Shown here: positions 1-8,346 of the stretch, piece by piece | Numbering within the stretch: the first letter of the stretch is position 1 | Layout of the letters: each line of letters opens with the position of its first letter | Assembly: GCF_030068605.1 (NCBI RefSeq) | Contig: NZ_JASJOU010000006.1 | Location: 1 to 64,000 of the forward strand | Length of the DNA: 64,000 nucleotides | Direction of reading: 5' to 3' | Source: Xanthocytophaga agilis | GTDB lineage: Bacteria; Bacteroidota; Bacteroidia; Cytophagales; 172606-1 | The notes under the pieces: model-generated | What the model saw: only the letters and a program-made list of their open reading frames with translations | Databases searched by the model: none | What the model was told of the DNA's origin: nothing | Made by a program: the position numbers and the translations under genes

Positions 1-105
<105 letters not shown>

Positions 106-428
106 ATATGAAGTTTTGTCCTTTATTGCTAAAGGACAGTGTCTGTCCCGATAACTCTCTTATTAAAGGAATCAAGTTGATGATTTGCTCGATTAGCTAC
201 TTTTCTCAAAGTAACCTTTCTGCAAACCTTACCTTGCTTTATTTGCTTGCTATCTTTTGCTTCAATCACTCAAAGAACTTCTCTTCCACTTTTGGAAGAT
301 AGACCTAGTTAACCAGGTATTACTTCTTGTTCACTCTCAAAAAAACCTGTATAAAATTTGGTTTTCTTATTTTGGACTCTTACTTTTACTTTACCACTCT
401 TGTCTTTTCTTCTTTCAGAATCGGGATG
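106..428 (-). other. rRNA operon leader
   Basis: This is the untranslated leader between the rRNA promoters and 16S. Bases 118-137 form a perfect 8-bp hairpin with a GCAA tetraloop on the RNA, 13 nt before the mature 16S end, a likely processing or folding element. At 270-278 the RNA reads GTTCTTTGA, which resembles the boxA antitermination element of rRNA leaders; this is by similarity only. The short reading frames here (108-605) are T-rich noise and are not called genes. Confidence 0.75.
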
Positions 429-459
429 CAAAGGTACGTTTCTTTTTCTTTTCTGTCAA
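429..459 (-). promoter_or_regulatory. rRNA promoter, proximal
   Basis: On the minus strand TTGACA (454-459) is followed after exactly 17 nt by TACCTTTG (429-436), matching the Bacteroidota -33 TTG / -7 TAnnTTTG promoter. The start region downstream reads GCATCCCGATTC, nearly the same as at the middle promoter. Confidence 0.85.
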
Positions 460-583
460 GCGTTTGTGAAAATTTATTTTTTTTATTTTTTCACTACTTG
501 ACTTCCTTACTGCCTCTATCCTTTACTTTATCCTACTTCTTCTGTTTTTATTTCTTTCTTCGCCTTGTCAGCGAATCGGGATG

Positions 584-614
584 CAAAAGTAGAAGTTGTT
601 TTTGATTGCTGCAA
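584..614 (-). promoter_or_regulatory. rRNA promoter, middle
   Basis: On the minus strand TTGCAG (609-614) is followed after exactly 17 nt by TACTTTTG (584-591), then GCATCCCGATTC as at the proximal promoter. Same geometry as the other two promoters of this operon. Confidence 0.85.
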
Positions 615-690
615 GAAAAATCTAAAATTTATTTTCTTCTTTTTTTTCTTACGCTGCTCGTCTTTGACTCTTTATTTGCGAGCAGGGTTA

Positions 691-721
691 CAAAAGTATA
701 TACCCCAATCCTTTTCTCCAA
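691..721 (-). promoter_or_regulatory. rRNA promoter, distal
   Basis: On the minus strand TTGGAG (716-721) is followed after exactly 17 nt by TACTTTTG (691-698). It starts about 50 bp past the stop codon of the upstream DUF2480 gene, so the rRNA operon is insulated only by this short gap; no strong terminator is visible between them. Confidence 0.8.
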
Positions 722-768
722 AATAATTGTGAAATATTTTTCTGCACAGACTAAATGAAAAATAATAA

Positions 769-1290
769 CTAACTGTTTTTGGGCTTCTTATATATAGGAA
801 CAGTACTACAAGGCTCACCATACATAATACTTTGTACAATTGGACGTAATAATCTGGTAATTTCTACATAAGCATATGAAGGTATAGGTAGATCACCACA
901 CCCTTTTACGACAACTTTAGCATTTATATAATTTTCAAGTGTGATTTTTGAAAGTGCATCCTGAAACAGAGCTTGCTCCAAACTTTGAAGATCTCCAAAA
1001 ACAACTTTATTAGCATAAGGCTCAAGATAACTAGTAAGAAGCATATAAGCCCACACTGGAACGATAGCATCTTCAGAACATAGAATGGCTACATTCTTCC
1101 CACTATAGATGCTCCAGTCATGTTCTTTAAGAAATTGGCGAAAATCTTTTTCTTTTAATATTAATCCCTGAAACAAATTATCTTTTAAATCATATATTAT
1201 CCTCTCCCCTGGATGATAATAATCTGCTAGATCTAATGTAAGTAATCCACTATTAGCAACTCGATTTACAATCTCTGCTTCTGCATCCAT
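769..1290 (-). CDS. DUF2480 family protein
   Basis: A 173-residue protein recognised as the DUF2480 family, which is found in Bacteroidota and has no assigned function. It starts MDAEAEIVNRVANSGLLTLDL, typical of the family. No signal peptide or membrane segment is visible, so it is probably cytoplasmic. It lies 16 bp downstream of tsaB on the same strand and is very probably co-transcribed with it. The ATG at 1290 is the first in the frame. Confidence 0.85.
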   Translation of the reverse strand: MDAEAEIVNRVANSGLLTLDLADYYHPGERIIYDLKDNLFQGLILKEKDFRQFLKEHDWSIYSGKNVAILCSEDAIVPVWAYMLLTSYLEPYANKVVFGDLQSLEQALFQDALSKITLENYINAKVVVKGCGDLPIPSYAYVEITRLLRPIVQSIMYGEPCSTVPIYKKPKNS

Positions 1291-1306
1291 AACCAGTTTC
1301 TTTATT

Positions 1307-1987
1307 TTATGATAAAGGTTTAGTACTTACAAATTCTTTTAAATAAAAAGGCTCAAATGTTTCAACATCCTCTACTTGGTTGGTCTGAAAAAATTTCCAG
1401 GCAATCTCCCCTACATATACTGCTGAAGGGATAATAGTATCTATAAATATGGCATTTGGATGGGTTATCTTATCTTTACACTTTATAGCTCCATCACCAA
1501 AAAAGAGTATTTTCTTATTAACTAAGAGATCAATAAAAGAGTTCTCATCAATAATCTTTGCTTCAACAGGTGCAATAACCTCTCCCATTCTATTATATAT
1601 AGCACAAAACACTTCCATTCTTCTGGCATCTATCATGGGACAAAACAGATATTCACTCATAGAAAAAAAGCGTTTTACATCTTCTGTCATTACCTCAAGT
1701 GTATTAACAGCTAACAAAGGCACCTGCAATGCATAACAAAGTCCTTTGGCAGTAGCAATTCCTATACGCAACCCTGTGTATGAACCAGGTCCTTTCGCAA
1801 CAGCAATGGCCTCTAAATTATTCAAGCTATATCCCAAATCTTTTATTATCTGTTCAATTGCAACTGTCAATATCTGTGATGTGGCCTTTTCTACTAGAAA
1901 CTGAGAAATCGCAAGTAATTTACCAGATTGGTGCAATGCCACAGAACATGCTTTGACAGAAGTTTCGATACTTAAAATGAGGGCCAT
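1307..1987 (-). CDS. tsaB: tRNA threonylcarbamoyladenosine biosynthesis protein TsaB
   Basis: TsaB is the scaffold partner of TsaD in making the t6A37 modification of ANN-decoding tRNAs. The protein (226 residues, normal length) has the N-terminal ASKHA-type strand ILSIETSVKACSVAL and the signature GPGSYTGLRIG near residue 67. It heads a minus-strand pair with the DUF2480 gene. A tRNA-Asn gene, whose product is itself a t6A substrate, lies just upstream on the same strand; this is probably a coincidence of position, since a terminator separates them. Confidence 0.95.
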   Translation of the reverse strand: MALILSIETSVKACSVALHQSGKLLAISQFLVEKATSQILTVAIEQIIKDLGYSLNNLEAIAVAKGPGSYTGLRIGIATAKGLCYALQVPLLAVNTLEVMTEDVKRFFSMSEYLFCPMIDARRMEVFCAIYNRMGEVIAPVEAKIIDENSFIDLLVNKKILFFGDGAIKCKDKITHPNAIFIDTIIPSAVYVGEIAWKFFQTNQVEDVETFEPFYLKEFVSTKPLS

Positions 1988-2041
1988 ATCCAGAAAAGAT
2001 AAACACTTGAAACTACAACATAAGAGTTTATGAAGTTGTTA

Positions 2042-2080
2042 GGTCTAAAAACAAAAACCACATCTTCTAAAGATGTGGTT
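2042..2080 (-). terminator. Terminator after tRNA-Asn
   Basis: On the minus strand an 11-bp perfect stem (2056-2080, loop of 3) is followed by a T-rich tract (TTTGTTTTTA). It separates tRNA-Asn from tsaB. Confidence 0.85.
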
Positions 2081-2087
2081 TGTAGGG

Positions 2088-2161
2088 CTCCCGAAGCTGG
2101 GCTCGAACCAGCGACCCTCTGATTAACAGTCAGATGCTCTAACCGACTGAGCTATTCGGGA
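2088..2161 (-). tRNA. tRNA-Asn (GTT)
   Basis: The minus strand folds as a 74-nt cloverleaf: acceptor TCCCGAA/TTCGGGA with discriminator G, D arm AGCTCAGTCGGTTAGAGC, anticodon stem TCTGA/TCAGA with loop CTGTTAA (anticodon GTT), and a T loop GTTCGAGCC. CCA is not encoded. Confidence 0.97.
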
Positions 2162-2173
2162 TTAACAGGGCTG

Positions 2174-2204
2174 CAAAACTAATAAGAGGACCTATATTTG
2201 TCAA
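2174..2204 (-). promoter_or_regulatory. tRNA-Asn promoter
   Basis: On the minus strand TTGACA (2199-2204) is followed after 17 nt by TAGTTTTG (2174-2181), the same TTGnnn-17-TAnnTTTG geometry as the three rRNA promoters. It lies 12 bp before the tRNA 5' end. Confidence 0.85.
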
Positions 2205-2559
2205 GAGGTAGCCCTGTTTTTTTTAATATTTTTTCTTGCCACAGCCACGAAAACCAGACAAATGCCTAATAAACAAATACTTATGCGTTAAAAAAAATTA
2301 CATATTTTTTTATAGTCCAGTCTTTCCTCTACTGAAAATTGGAGTTCTTTCTTGCTTTTCATTCTTCTTATCGGTAGATTACTTACTACTTCATGTATAG
2401 ACTTTATATCACTTTATTCATAAATGCTATAAACTTAACTATTCATTTATTCTTATGTATATAATTAGAAGATAACTATACACGTTTAATGAAATGCGAG
2501 CTTTAGTAGATTAAACTCCGCAATTGGTTTTATTATCCATCCTATTTTCTTTTTGCCTG
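2205..2559 (+). other. Intergenic region before htrA
   Basis: About 355 bp between divergent transcription units (tRNA-Asn and htrA). Very AT-rich; no ORF, RNA gene or clear promoter for htrA is visible. Confidence 0.5.
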
Positions 2560-4071
2560 ATGAATCTGCGTTTATATATTATTAGTTTGTTTTTGTCCTC
2601 TCTATTAGGGGGCGTTGTGGCATTAACTGGTTATAAAATGCTATTTCCTGAAATCGAAAATGAGACAATTGAACAAAAGCAGAATCGTTTTTTTGCATCC
2701 CCTGTATCTAATCACAAAACTGATACCTCTTTTTCTGTGAAAGTACCTGATGGACTTAATTTCGTATATGCCGCAGAAAAAGTAAAGCCCGCAGTTGTAC
2801 ATATTAAAACAAGATATGAGCAGTTGAGTATCTCTTCACCTGAAACTGGCGACGAGAATGAGGAAGGTTCTGATGATTGGTTTCATGACTTTCATGGTTT
2901 TGATGGACCATTCAAAGGATCTATTCCTAGAGAGTCTGCAGGATCAGGAGTAATTATCTCACCAGATGGCTACATTGCAACTAATAACCATGTAATTGAA
3001 AAAGCCTCTGAGATAGAAGTTATTCTGGAAGATAAACGTAGTTATAGTGGTACTGTAATAGGAACAGATCCTACAACTGATCTGGCATTGATAAAAATTG
3101 AAGAAGAGAATCTTCCTTTTGTCAGATATGGAAATACGGATCAATTACATGTAGGTGAGTGGGTTCTTGCAATAGGTAATCCTTTTGATTTAACCTCTAC
3201 TGTTACAGCTGGTATTATAAGTGGAAAAGGAAGGAACATCAATATATTAAAAGACAAAGACAATCTACAAATTGAGTCCTTTATTCAAACAGATGCTGCT
3301 GTAAATCCTGGTAATAGTGGTGGAGCGTTAGTTAATCTGCGTGGGGAGCTTATGGGGATTAACACAGCCATAGCTTCAAACACTGGTATATCACAAGGAT
3401 ATTCATTTGCTGTTCCTGTCTCACTTACCAAAAAAGTAATGGATGATTTGCTTCATTATGGCTCTGTACAGAGAGCACTATTGGGTGTACATATTCGGGA
3501 CGTTGACGCAAAAGAAGCAAAAGAGAATGGCCTAAAACAAGTAAGGGGAGTTTTAGTTGAGGATATAAATGAACAAAGTGCCGCACAGGCTGCAGGTATC
3601 AGATCAGGAGATGTCATCTTCAAAATAGATAATTATGCTATTAATTCTATGACAGAACTACAAAGTATTGTAGGTACTTATCATCCTGGTGACAAGATAG
3701 CTGTGTGGGTTGAACGAGAAGGACAAGAACAAAAAACATGGGTTACATTACGTAATAGTAATGGAAATACCTTATTGCCTAAACCTAAATTTGCTAAAAC
3801 AATAAATATATTTGGAGCCGATATGGCGCCGGCTAGTTCCCAGGAGAAAAAATCTTTGGGCATTGGCAATGGGGTAAAAATTGTCCGAATAGCAGATGGT
3901 CGTATAAAAGATGCAGGGATACGGGTAGGTTTTATCATTACTGAAATGGATAGTCAGCCAGTAAATTCTGCTGAAGAAGTTTTTAAAATTATTAACAACA
4001 GTCAGCGTGCTATAGTAGTAGAAGGAGTATTTCCAAATGGTACTAAAGGCTATCATGCAATAGCTCCCTAG
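2560..4071 (+). CDS. Periplasmic serine endoprotease, DegP/HtrA (Do) family
   Basis: A trypsin-fold periplasmic protease/chaperone of envelope quality control. I chose the ATG at 2560 (503 residues), which gives an N-terminal membrane/signal segment (LYIISLFLSSLLGGVVAL); a TTG at 2524 would add 12 residues. The catalytic triad is complete: H144 (NNHVIE), D174 (TDLALI) and S253 (GNSGGA). Two PDZ domains follow, at about 305-390 and 415-495. A 25-residue acidic/aromatic loop before the catalytic histidine (DDWFHDFHGFDG) is usual for Do proteases. It stands alone, with a hairpin terminator after it. Confidence 0.95.
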   Translation: MNLRLYIISLFLSSLLGGVVALTGYKMLFPEIENETIEQKQNRFFASPVSNHKTDTSFSVKVPDGLNFVYAAEKVKPAVVHIKTRYEQLSISSPETGDENEEGSDDWFHDFHGFDGPFKGSIPRESAGSGVIISPDGYIATNNHVIEKASEIEVILEDKRSYSGTVIGTDPTTDLALIKIEEENLPFVRYGNTDQLHVGEWVLAIGNPFDLTSTVTAGIISGKGRNINILKDKDNLQIESFIQTDAAVNPGNSGGALVNLRGELMGINTAIASNTGISQGYSFAVPVSLTKKVMDDLLHYGSVQRALLGVHIRDVDAKEAKENGLKQVRGVLVEDINEQSAAQAAGIRSGDVIFKIDNYAINSMTELQSIVGTYHPGDKIAVWVEREGQEQKTWVTLRNSNGNTLLPKPKFAKTINIFGADMAPASSQEKKSLGIGNGVKIVRIADGRIKDAGIRVGFIITEMDSQPVNSAEEVFKIINNSQRAIVVEGVFPNGTKGYHAIAP

Positions 4072-4083
4072 AGCTGTCTTAAG

Positions 4084-4138
4084 TTACAGGAGTCATTCCA
4101 AAATGTAAGGACAAGACTCCTGTAAAGCTGATTTTTTA
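4084..4138 (+). terminator. Probable terminator after htrA
   Basis: An 11-bp perfect stem (4084-4094 with 4115-4125, 20-nt loop) followed after a few bases by a run of six T. Confidence 0.6.
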
Positions 4139-4254
4139 TCTGCGCAGAATTTCGTGCAAACTATTTTTTAGCAAGGGCAAGGCAATCTCCTCCATCAATG
4201 AGTAGATTGAGTTTTATTGATAGCTGTTTTGCCTTTAATCACAACTCCGATCAT

Positions 4255-4425
4255 TTTTGTTGCTGTGTATAACTAATCACAGATTTTATTTTGACCGGAA
4301 CTCCGCTCACTTTGTCTCTTGTGCATATCTCATGGCAAAAAAAATATCTGATCGGAATTCACCGCAAGCAAATAGCTGTAGTAAACTATGCGCAACAAAA
4401 CTTTTGCCATGAATTAAACGCAAAT
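4255..4425 (+). repeat. Dispersed intergenic repeat, copy 1
   Basis: Shares an ordered series of blocks with the minus strand of 32939-33110: TTTATTTTGA, then a CTCACTTT/ATCACTTT block, then GTGCATATCTCATGG/GCGCATAACTCACGG, then an identical 18-mer GATCGGAATTCACCGCAA (4350-4367), AACTATGCG (4384-4392) and TGAATTAAACGCA (4410-4422). Spacing is conserved to within 2 nt over the last 70 nt. No ORF is present in it, so it is not a gene fragment I can recognise. The rest of the 4139-4557 gap shows nothing else. Confidence 0.7.
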
Positions 4426-4557
4426 CTTTCTTTGATGTGAATCCAGTACATATTGCTCAGGCAGGCGATTCTCTGGTTAAAATTTGGGATGAATCATGTA
4501 TTTTTGACAACCTAAAATTTATTTTATTATTATTCTACTATCAAGCTTATTTATCTT

Positions 4558-6090
4558 ATGCAGGATTTTTTGAAACAATTGAATATAGATTCTCATAACC
4601 CAGCATATAGTACTGGTTTAAAATGGGGTCCCACTTTATCTAATCAACAAAAGGAAATATTATCTCCTGTCGATAACAAACTCATTGCCTCAGTACAATG
4701 GGCTACACCAGATGAATATAATCATGTGGTTCAAACAGCAGAAGCAGCATTTATACACTGGAGACAGATACCCGCCCCCAAAAGAGGAGAGATAGTACGT
4801 CAGATTGGAGATGAGCTTCGTAAACATAAAACGGCTCTTGGTCGTTTGGTCAGTTATGAAATGGGAAAAATTTACCAGGAAGGATTGGGCGAAGTTCAAG
4901 AAATGATAGATGTGTGCGATTTTGCTGTTGGTCTATCCAGACAATTGTATGGATTAACAATGCATTCAGAAAGGCCTCTCCATCGTATGTATGAGCAATA
5001 TCATCCATTAGGGATCGTTGGAATTATTTCTGCATTCAATTTTCCTGTTGCTGTCTGGTCATGGAATGCTATGTTGGCTGCAGTTTGTGGAAATGTTTGT
5101 ATCTGGAAACCATCTGAAAAAACTCCCTTGAGTGCTATTGCCTGCCAGCGGATTATAAGCAAAGTGCTTACAGAAAACAACTTACCAGAAGGGATTTTCA
5201 ATCTGATATTGGGAGATGCAACTATTGGACATAGTCTTGCATCAGACAAACGAGTTCCTCTTATTTCAGCCACAGGTTCTACTCGGATGGGACGAAAAGT
5301 TGGTGAAACTGTTGCCAATCGTTTAGGAAAATCATTACTGGAACTTGGAGGAAATAATGCGATCATCATTACTCCCAATGCAGATCTGGAAATGGCAATA
5401 CGAGCCGTAACTTTTGGTGCTGTAGGAACATGTGGCCAGCGTTGTACATCTACAAGAAGATTAATTATACATGAATCAATCTATCAAACAGTTGTAGAGC
5501 GGTTAGTAAGTATCTATGTTAAATTACCTATTGGTAATCCATTGGAGGATGGAGTCCTTGTAGGACCGCTTATTGATAAACAGGCTGCTCAAAATTTCAC
5601 TCAAGCACTTAATGAAGTAAAGAAAGCAGGTGGTAAAATCCTGGCTGGTGGAGAAATTTTATCAGGAGAGAAATACAGTACAGGAACTTATGTAACACCA
5701 GCATTAGTAGAAGCACAAAATGATTATGCAATAGTTCAGGAGGAAACATTTGGGCCTATTTTATACCTTATTCAATACAAAGGTAACCTTGAAAATGCTA
5801 TAGCAATTCAGAATAATGTACAGCAAGGCTTATCCTCTGCTATTTTTTCACTTGATTTGCGCGAAGTGGAGATTTTCCTGTCATATGCGGGCTCGGATTG
5901 TGGTATCGCAAATGTCAATATAGGCACTTCTGGTGCTGAAATAGGAGGAGCCTTCGGAGGAGAAAAAGAAACTGGTGGAGGTAGAGAATCCGGCTCTGAT
6001 GCATGGAAAGCCTATATGCGTCGTCAAACAAACACTATTAATTACAGCAACGAACTCCCTCTTGCTCAAGGCATTACATTTGAAGTATAA
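4558..6090 (+). CDS. Aldehyde dehydrogenase, ALDH7 family (aminoadipate-semialdehyde dehydrogenase type)
   Basis: An NAD-dependent aldehyde dehydrogenase of 510 residues, the usual ALDH7 length. Members oxidise alpha-aminoadipate semialdehyde / piperideine-6-carboxylate in lysine breakdown; the exact substrate here is inferred. Catalytic C296 (in GQRCTSTRR), general base E262 (LLELGGNN) and N161 (AFNFP) are present. The C-terminal block GGAFGGEKETGGGRESGSD is characteristic of ALDH7. It is a single gene with non-coding DNA on both sides; no other lysine-catabolism gene is nearby. Confidence 0.92.
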   Translation: MQDFLKQLNIDSHNPAYSTGLKWGPTLSNQQKEILSPVDNKLIASVQWATPDEYNHVVQTAEAAFIHWRQIPAPKRGEIVRQIGDELRKHKTALGRLVSYEMGKIYQEGLGEVQEMIDVCDFAVGLSRQLYGLTMHSERPLHRMYEQYHPLGIVGIISAFNFPVAVWSWNAMLAAVCGNVCIWKPSEKTPLSAIACQRIISKVLTENNLPEGIFNLILGDATIGHSLASDKRVPLISATGSTRMGRKVGETVANRLGKSLLELGGNNAIIITPNADLEMAIRAVTFGAVGTCGQRCTSTRRLIIHESIYQTVVERLVSIYVKLPIGNPLEDGVLVGPLIDKQAAQNFTQALNEVKKAGGKILAGGEILSGEKYSTGTYVTPALVEAQNDYAIVQEETFGPILYLIQYKGNLENAIAIQNNVQQGLSSAIFSLDLREVEIFLSYAGSDCGIANVNIGTSGAEIGGAFGGEKETGGGRESGSDAWKAYMRRQTNTINYSNELPLAQGITFEV

Positions 6091-6454
6091 TACTTTTTTA
6101 AGTATATGGTCAAAATTTAGAGGGAGAAGGCTGTCTTTTATTCAATAAAGTTCTCTCCTTCCCCTTTTAATCATTTCACCTATATTCCAATAAAGTATTT
6201 GTGAATCAGATGAATAAATGTATAGATATTACCTCTTTTTTGTAATTTCCTTGCAATTAATGTTTAAAAAACCATATTTTTGAAAAAAAAGCACCCACTA
6301 ATTATCTGACTATCAACAATATAAATATTAACTTTATTTTTAGGTAATTTTCTCACCTTGTAATGATTTGGCAAAAATTAAACTTTGGAATTGTTACTGA
6401 ATATTATACCTTGTAACCGATTTTAAACCAAGACGCATTAAAATAGTTTTTATT
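6091..6454 (+). other. Intergenic region before the response regulator
   Basis: 364 bp, AT-rich. It contains a candidate promoter near the right end (listed separately) and an imperfect hairpin just after the dehydrogenase stop; nothing else was seen. Confidence 0.5.
6385..6414 (+). promoter_or_regulatory. Candidate promoter of the response regulator
   Basis: TTGGAA (6385-6390), 16 nt, then TACCTTGT (6407-6414), one base off TAnnTTTG. It lies 40 bp before the ATG at 6455. Confidence 0.45.
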
Positions 6455-6874
6455 ATGGCAGAAAATACTCAGAGGTTCAACACCATTATGTTGATTGACG
6501 ACAATGAGATTGATAACCTCATAAACCAGAAGATTATTGAATCGGCAGGTATTGCCAAGCATATTTTTACCCATACTGGTGGAAAAAGTGCAATCGAGTT
6601 TTTGAAGAATATGGAAAAAATTGCTGCCGTAACTAATAATGTAACCTTGCCTGAGTTAATTTTTCTGGATATAGATATGCCCTTGATGGATGGCTTCCAG
6701 TTTCTGGATGAATTTGAGAAATTATCAAAAGAGACTAAAGAATATTGCAAAATCGTGATGCTCACTTCTTCAATAAATCCACAGGATATGAGCAAATCCA
6801 AGAAATATGATTATGTAAAAAAATACGTAAATAAACCTCTCACCCAGGATAGTCTGAAAAAATTAGGAATCTAA
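6455..6874 (+). CDS. Single-domain response regulator (CheY-like)
   Basis: A 139-residue stand-alone receiver domain. The acidic pocket D15/D16, phospho-acceptor D72 (FLDIDMP), T104 (MLTSS) and K127 (NKP) are all present, so it should be phosphorylatable. No output domain follows. Its partner kinase is not in the neighbourhood; the only kinase trace in the window is the decayed one at 38.4 kb. Stand-alone receivers of this kind are common in Bacteroidota. Confidence 0.93.
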   Translation: MAENTQRFNTIMLIDDNEIDNLINQKIIESAGIAKHIFTHTGGKSAIEFLKNMEKIAAVTNNVTLPELIFLDIDMPLMDGFQFLDEFEKLSKETKEYCKIVMLTSSINPQDMSKSKKYDYVKKYVNKPLTQDSLKKLGI

Positions 6875-6902
6875 AGACAGTATCCTGCCAGATACAAAAC
6901 CC

Positions 6903-6933
6903 ACCTGTATTCAATATGAGTACAGGTTTTTTT
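6903..6933 (+). terminator. Rho-independent terminator
   Basis: Stem ACCTGTA/TACAGGT (7 bp) followed by a run of T, just after the response regulator. Confidence 0.8.
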
Positions 6934-6995
6934 ATTGATAGCTATTTTTTACCTACAAATACTATATATCCAAATTCCTTTACAAGACAAGTCGT

Positions 6996-8258
6996 ATGCA
7001 AATACTTTCTCAAACAGCATTTACTAAAAAGACGATAGGCACTACCATTTTTTTACTATTTGTCCTTATTTGTTGCATTATAACAGCAACAGATGGCGGT
7101 GACTTTGATGTATATTTGGATTCAGCACGGAGGTTAAAAAACTTTGAAAATATTTATCAGCCTCCTTTCTTCAAAGGCCTTCAATATTATTATAGTCCTT
7201 TTTTTGCCTTAGTATTAAGTCCTTTTTCTTCTCTTCCTTTTATTATTTCCGAAACTATATGGTCTCTTCTCTCAGCATTTTGGCTTTATCGTATTTGGCA
7301 ATTATCCACTACTTATTTTGATAAAGAGATTCTTATTCAAAAAAACAAATTGAGATGGGTATTGTTAGCATTCTTCTTAATTGTACGTTTTATTATGTAC
7401 AACTTTTCAATGATTCAGGTAACAATATTCTTATTATGGGCAACACTTGAAAGCCTTCATTTATTCAAAGAAGATAAATATATAAAGGGAGGTATATTAT
7501 TGGGTATTGCAACAAATATAAAATTGCTTCCTATTCTATTTTTACCCTATCTTTTATTTCGTAGAGAATTTAAAGGTTTTACTGTAGCAATTATTGTTTT
7601 TCTGTGTTTGCTCTATCTGCCTGCAATCTTTTTAGGTATTGAATACAATCAATTTCTGTTAACTGAGTGGTGGAAAATTATAAATCCTTCAAATAGTGAA
7701 CATACTATTGAAGCCGGACTTGGTGTCCATAGCTTATCCAGTTTGGTTCCTGTATATATTACTGATACAGTAGGTGGACTTCCTATTAAACGTAATTTTA
7801 TTAATCTTAGTTATGAGGTCACACAGTTAGTATTAAATTGTGTAAGATTACTTTTTGTAGTATTTACACTCGTATTTCTCCGAACACTTCCATTTAAAAA
7901 AAACGTGGCTGTCTTAAAAGATTACTGGGAATATACATATCTGTTCATTTGCACTCCACTATTGTTTCCTCACCAGCAAAAATATGCATACATTTATTTG
8001 TTTCCCGCTATTATTTATCTCCTTTATTATTTTATAATACATTTTCAATTTCAAAGAAGCAAAGAGATATACTTCCCTTTGGGAATATTTATTTTAGCAT
8101 CCTTTTTCTTTACACCAATAATTGGGAGCGATATCATTGGAAGATACATTTACGATGTATTGCAGCACTTTCAAATTCTTACTATAGCTGCCATTCTTCT
8201 CGTTCCAGCTTTGCTTATGTGCCCTCCATCTAAAATAGAATCATTAGTTAAAAACTGA
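6996..8258 (+). CDS. GT87 (DUF2029) family membrane glycosyltransferase
   Basis: A 420-residue polytopic membrane protein with about ten hydrophobic segments. The early acidic pair GGDFDVYLDSARRL followed by YYYSPFFALVLSPF is the signature region of GT87/DUF2029 proteins, which use polyprenyl-phosphate sugars as donors (mannosyltransferases in actinobacteria). The actual sugar and acceptor are unknown here. It is followed by a strong hairpin shared with the convergent gene. Confidence 0.82.
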   Translation: MQILSQTAFTKKTIGTTIFLLFVLICCIITATDGGDFDVYLDSARRLKNFENIYQPPFFKGLQYYYSPFFALVLSPFSSLPFIISETIWSLLSAFWLYRIWQLSTTYFDKEILIQKNKLRWVLLAFFLIVRFIMYNFSMIQVTIFLLWATLESLHLFKEDKYIKGGILLGIATNIKLLPILFLPYLLFRREFKGFTVAIIVFLCLLYLPAIFLGIEYNQFLLTEWWKIINPSNSEHTIEAGLGVHSLSSLVPVYITDTVGGLPIKRNFINLSYEVTQLVLNCVRLLFVVFTLVFLRTLPFKKNVAVLKDYWEYTYLFICTPLLFPHQQKYAYIYLFPAIIYLLYYFIIHFQFQRSKEIYFPLGIFILASFFFTPIIGSDIIGRYIYDVLQHFQILTIAAILLVPALLMCPPSKIESLVKN

Positions 8259-8285
8259 TAAGTTGTACTTGATTATATAAAAGAC

Positions 8286-8320
8286 CAAAGCCTCTAACTT
8301 TAAAGCAGTTAGAGGCTTTG
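8286..8320. terminator. Bidirectional hairpin between convergent genes
   Basis: A 14-bp perfect stem (8286-8299 with 8307-8320, 7-nt loop) between the stop codons of the GT87 gene and the convergent gene at 8347. T-tracts are weak on both sides. Confidence 0.7.
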
Positions 8321-8346
8321 ATGTTAATAGGAATAACAATAGTCTT

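Noticed and set aside
108-605. Three overlapping short frames (64-92 codons) beside the rRNA gene
   Set aside because: They lie in the rRNA leader and promoters, are F/L/S-rich from T-rich DNA, and resemble no family.
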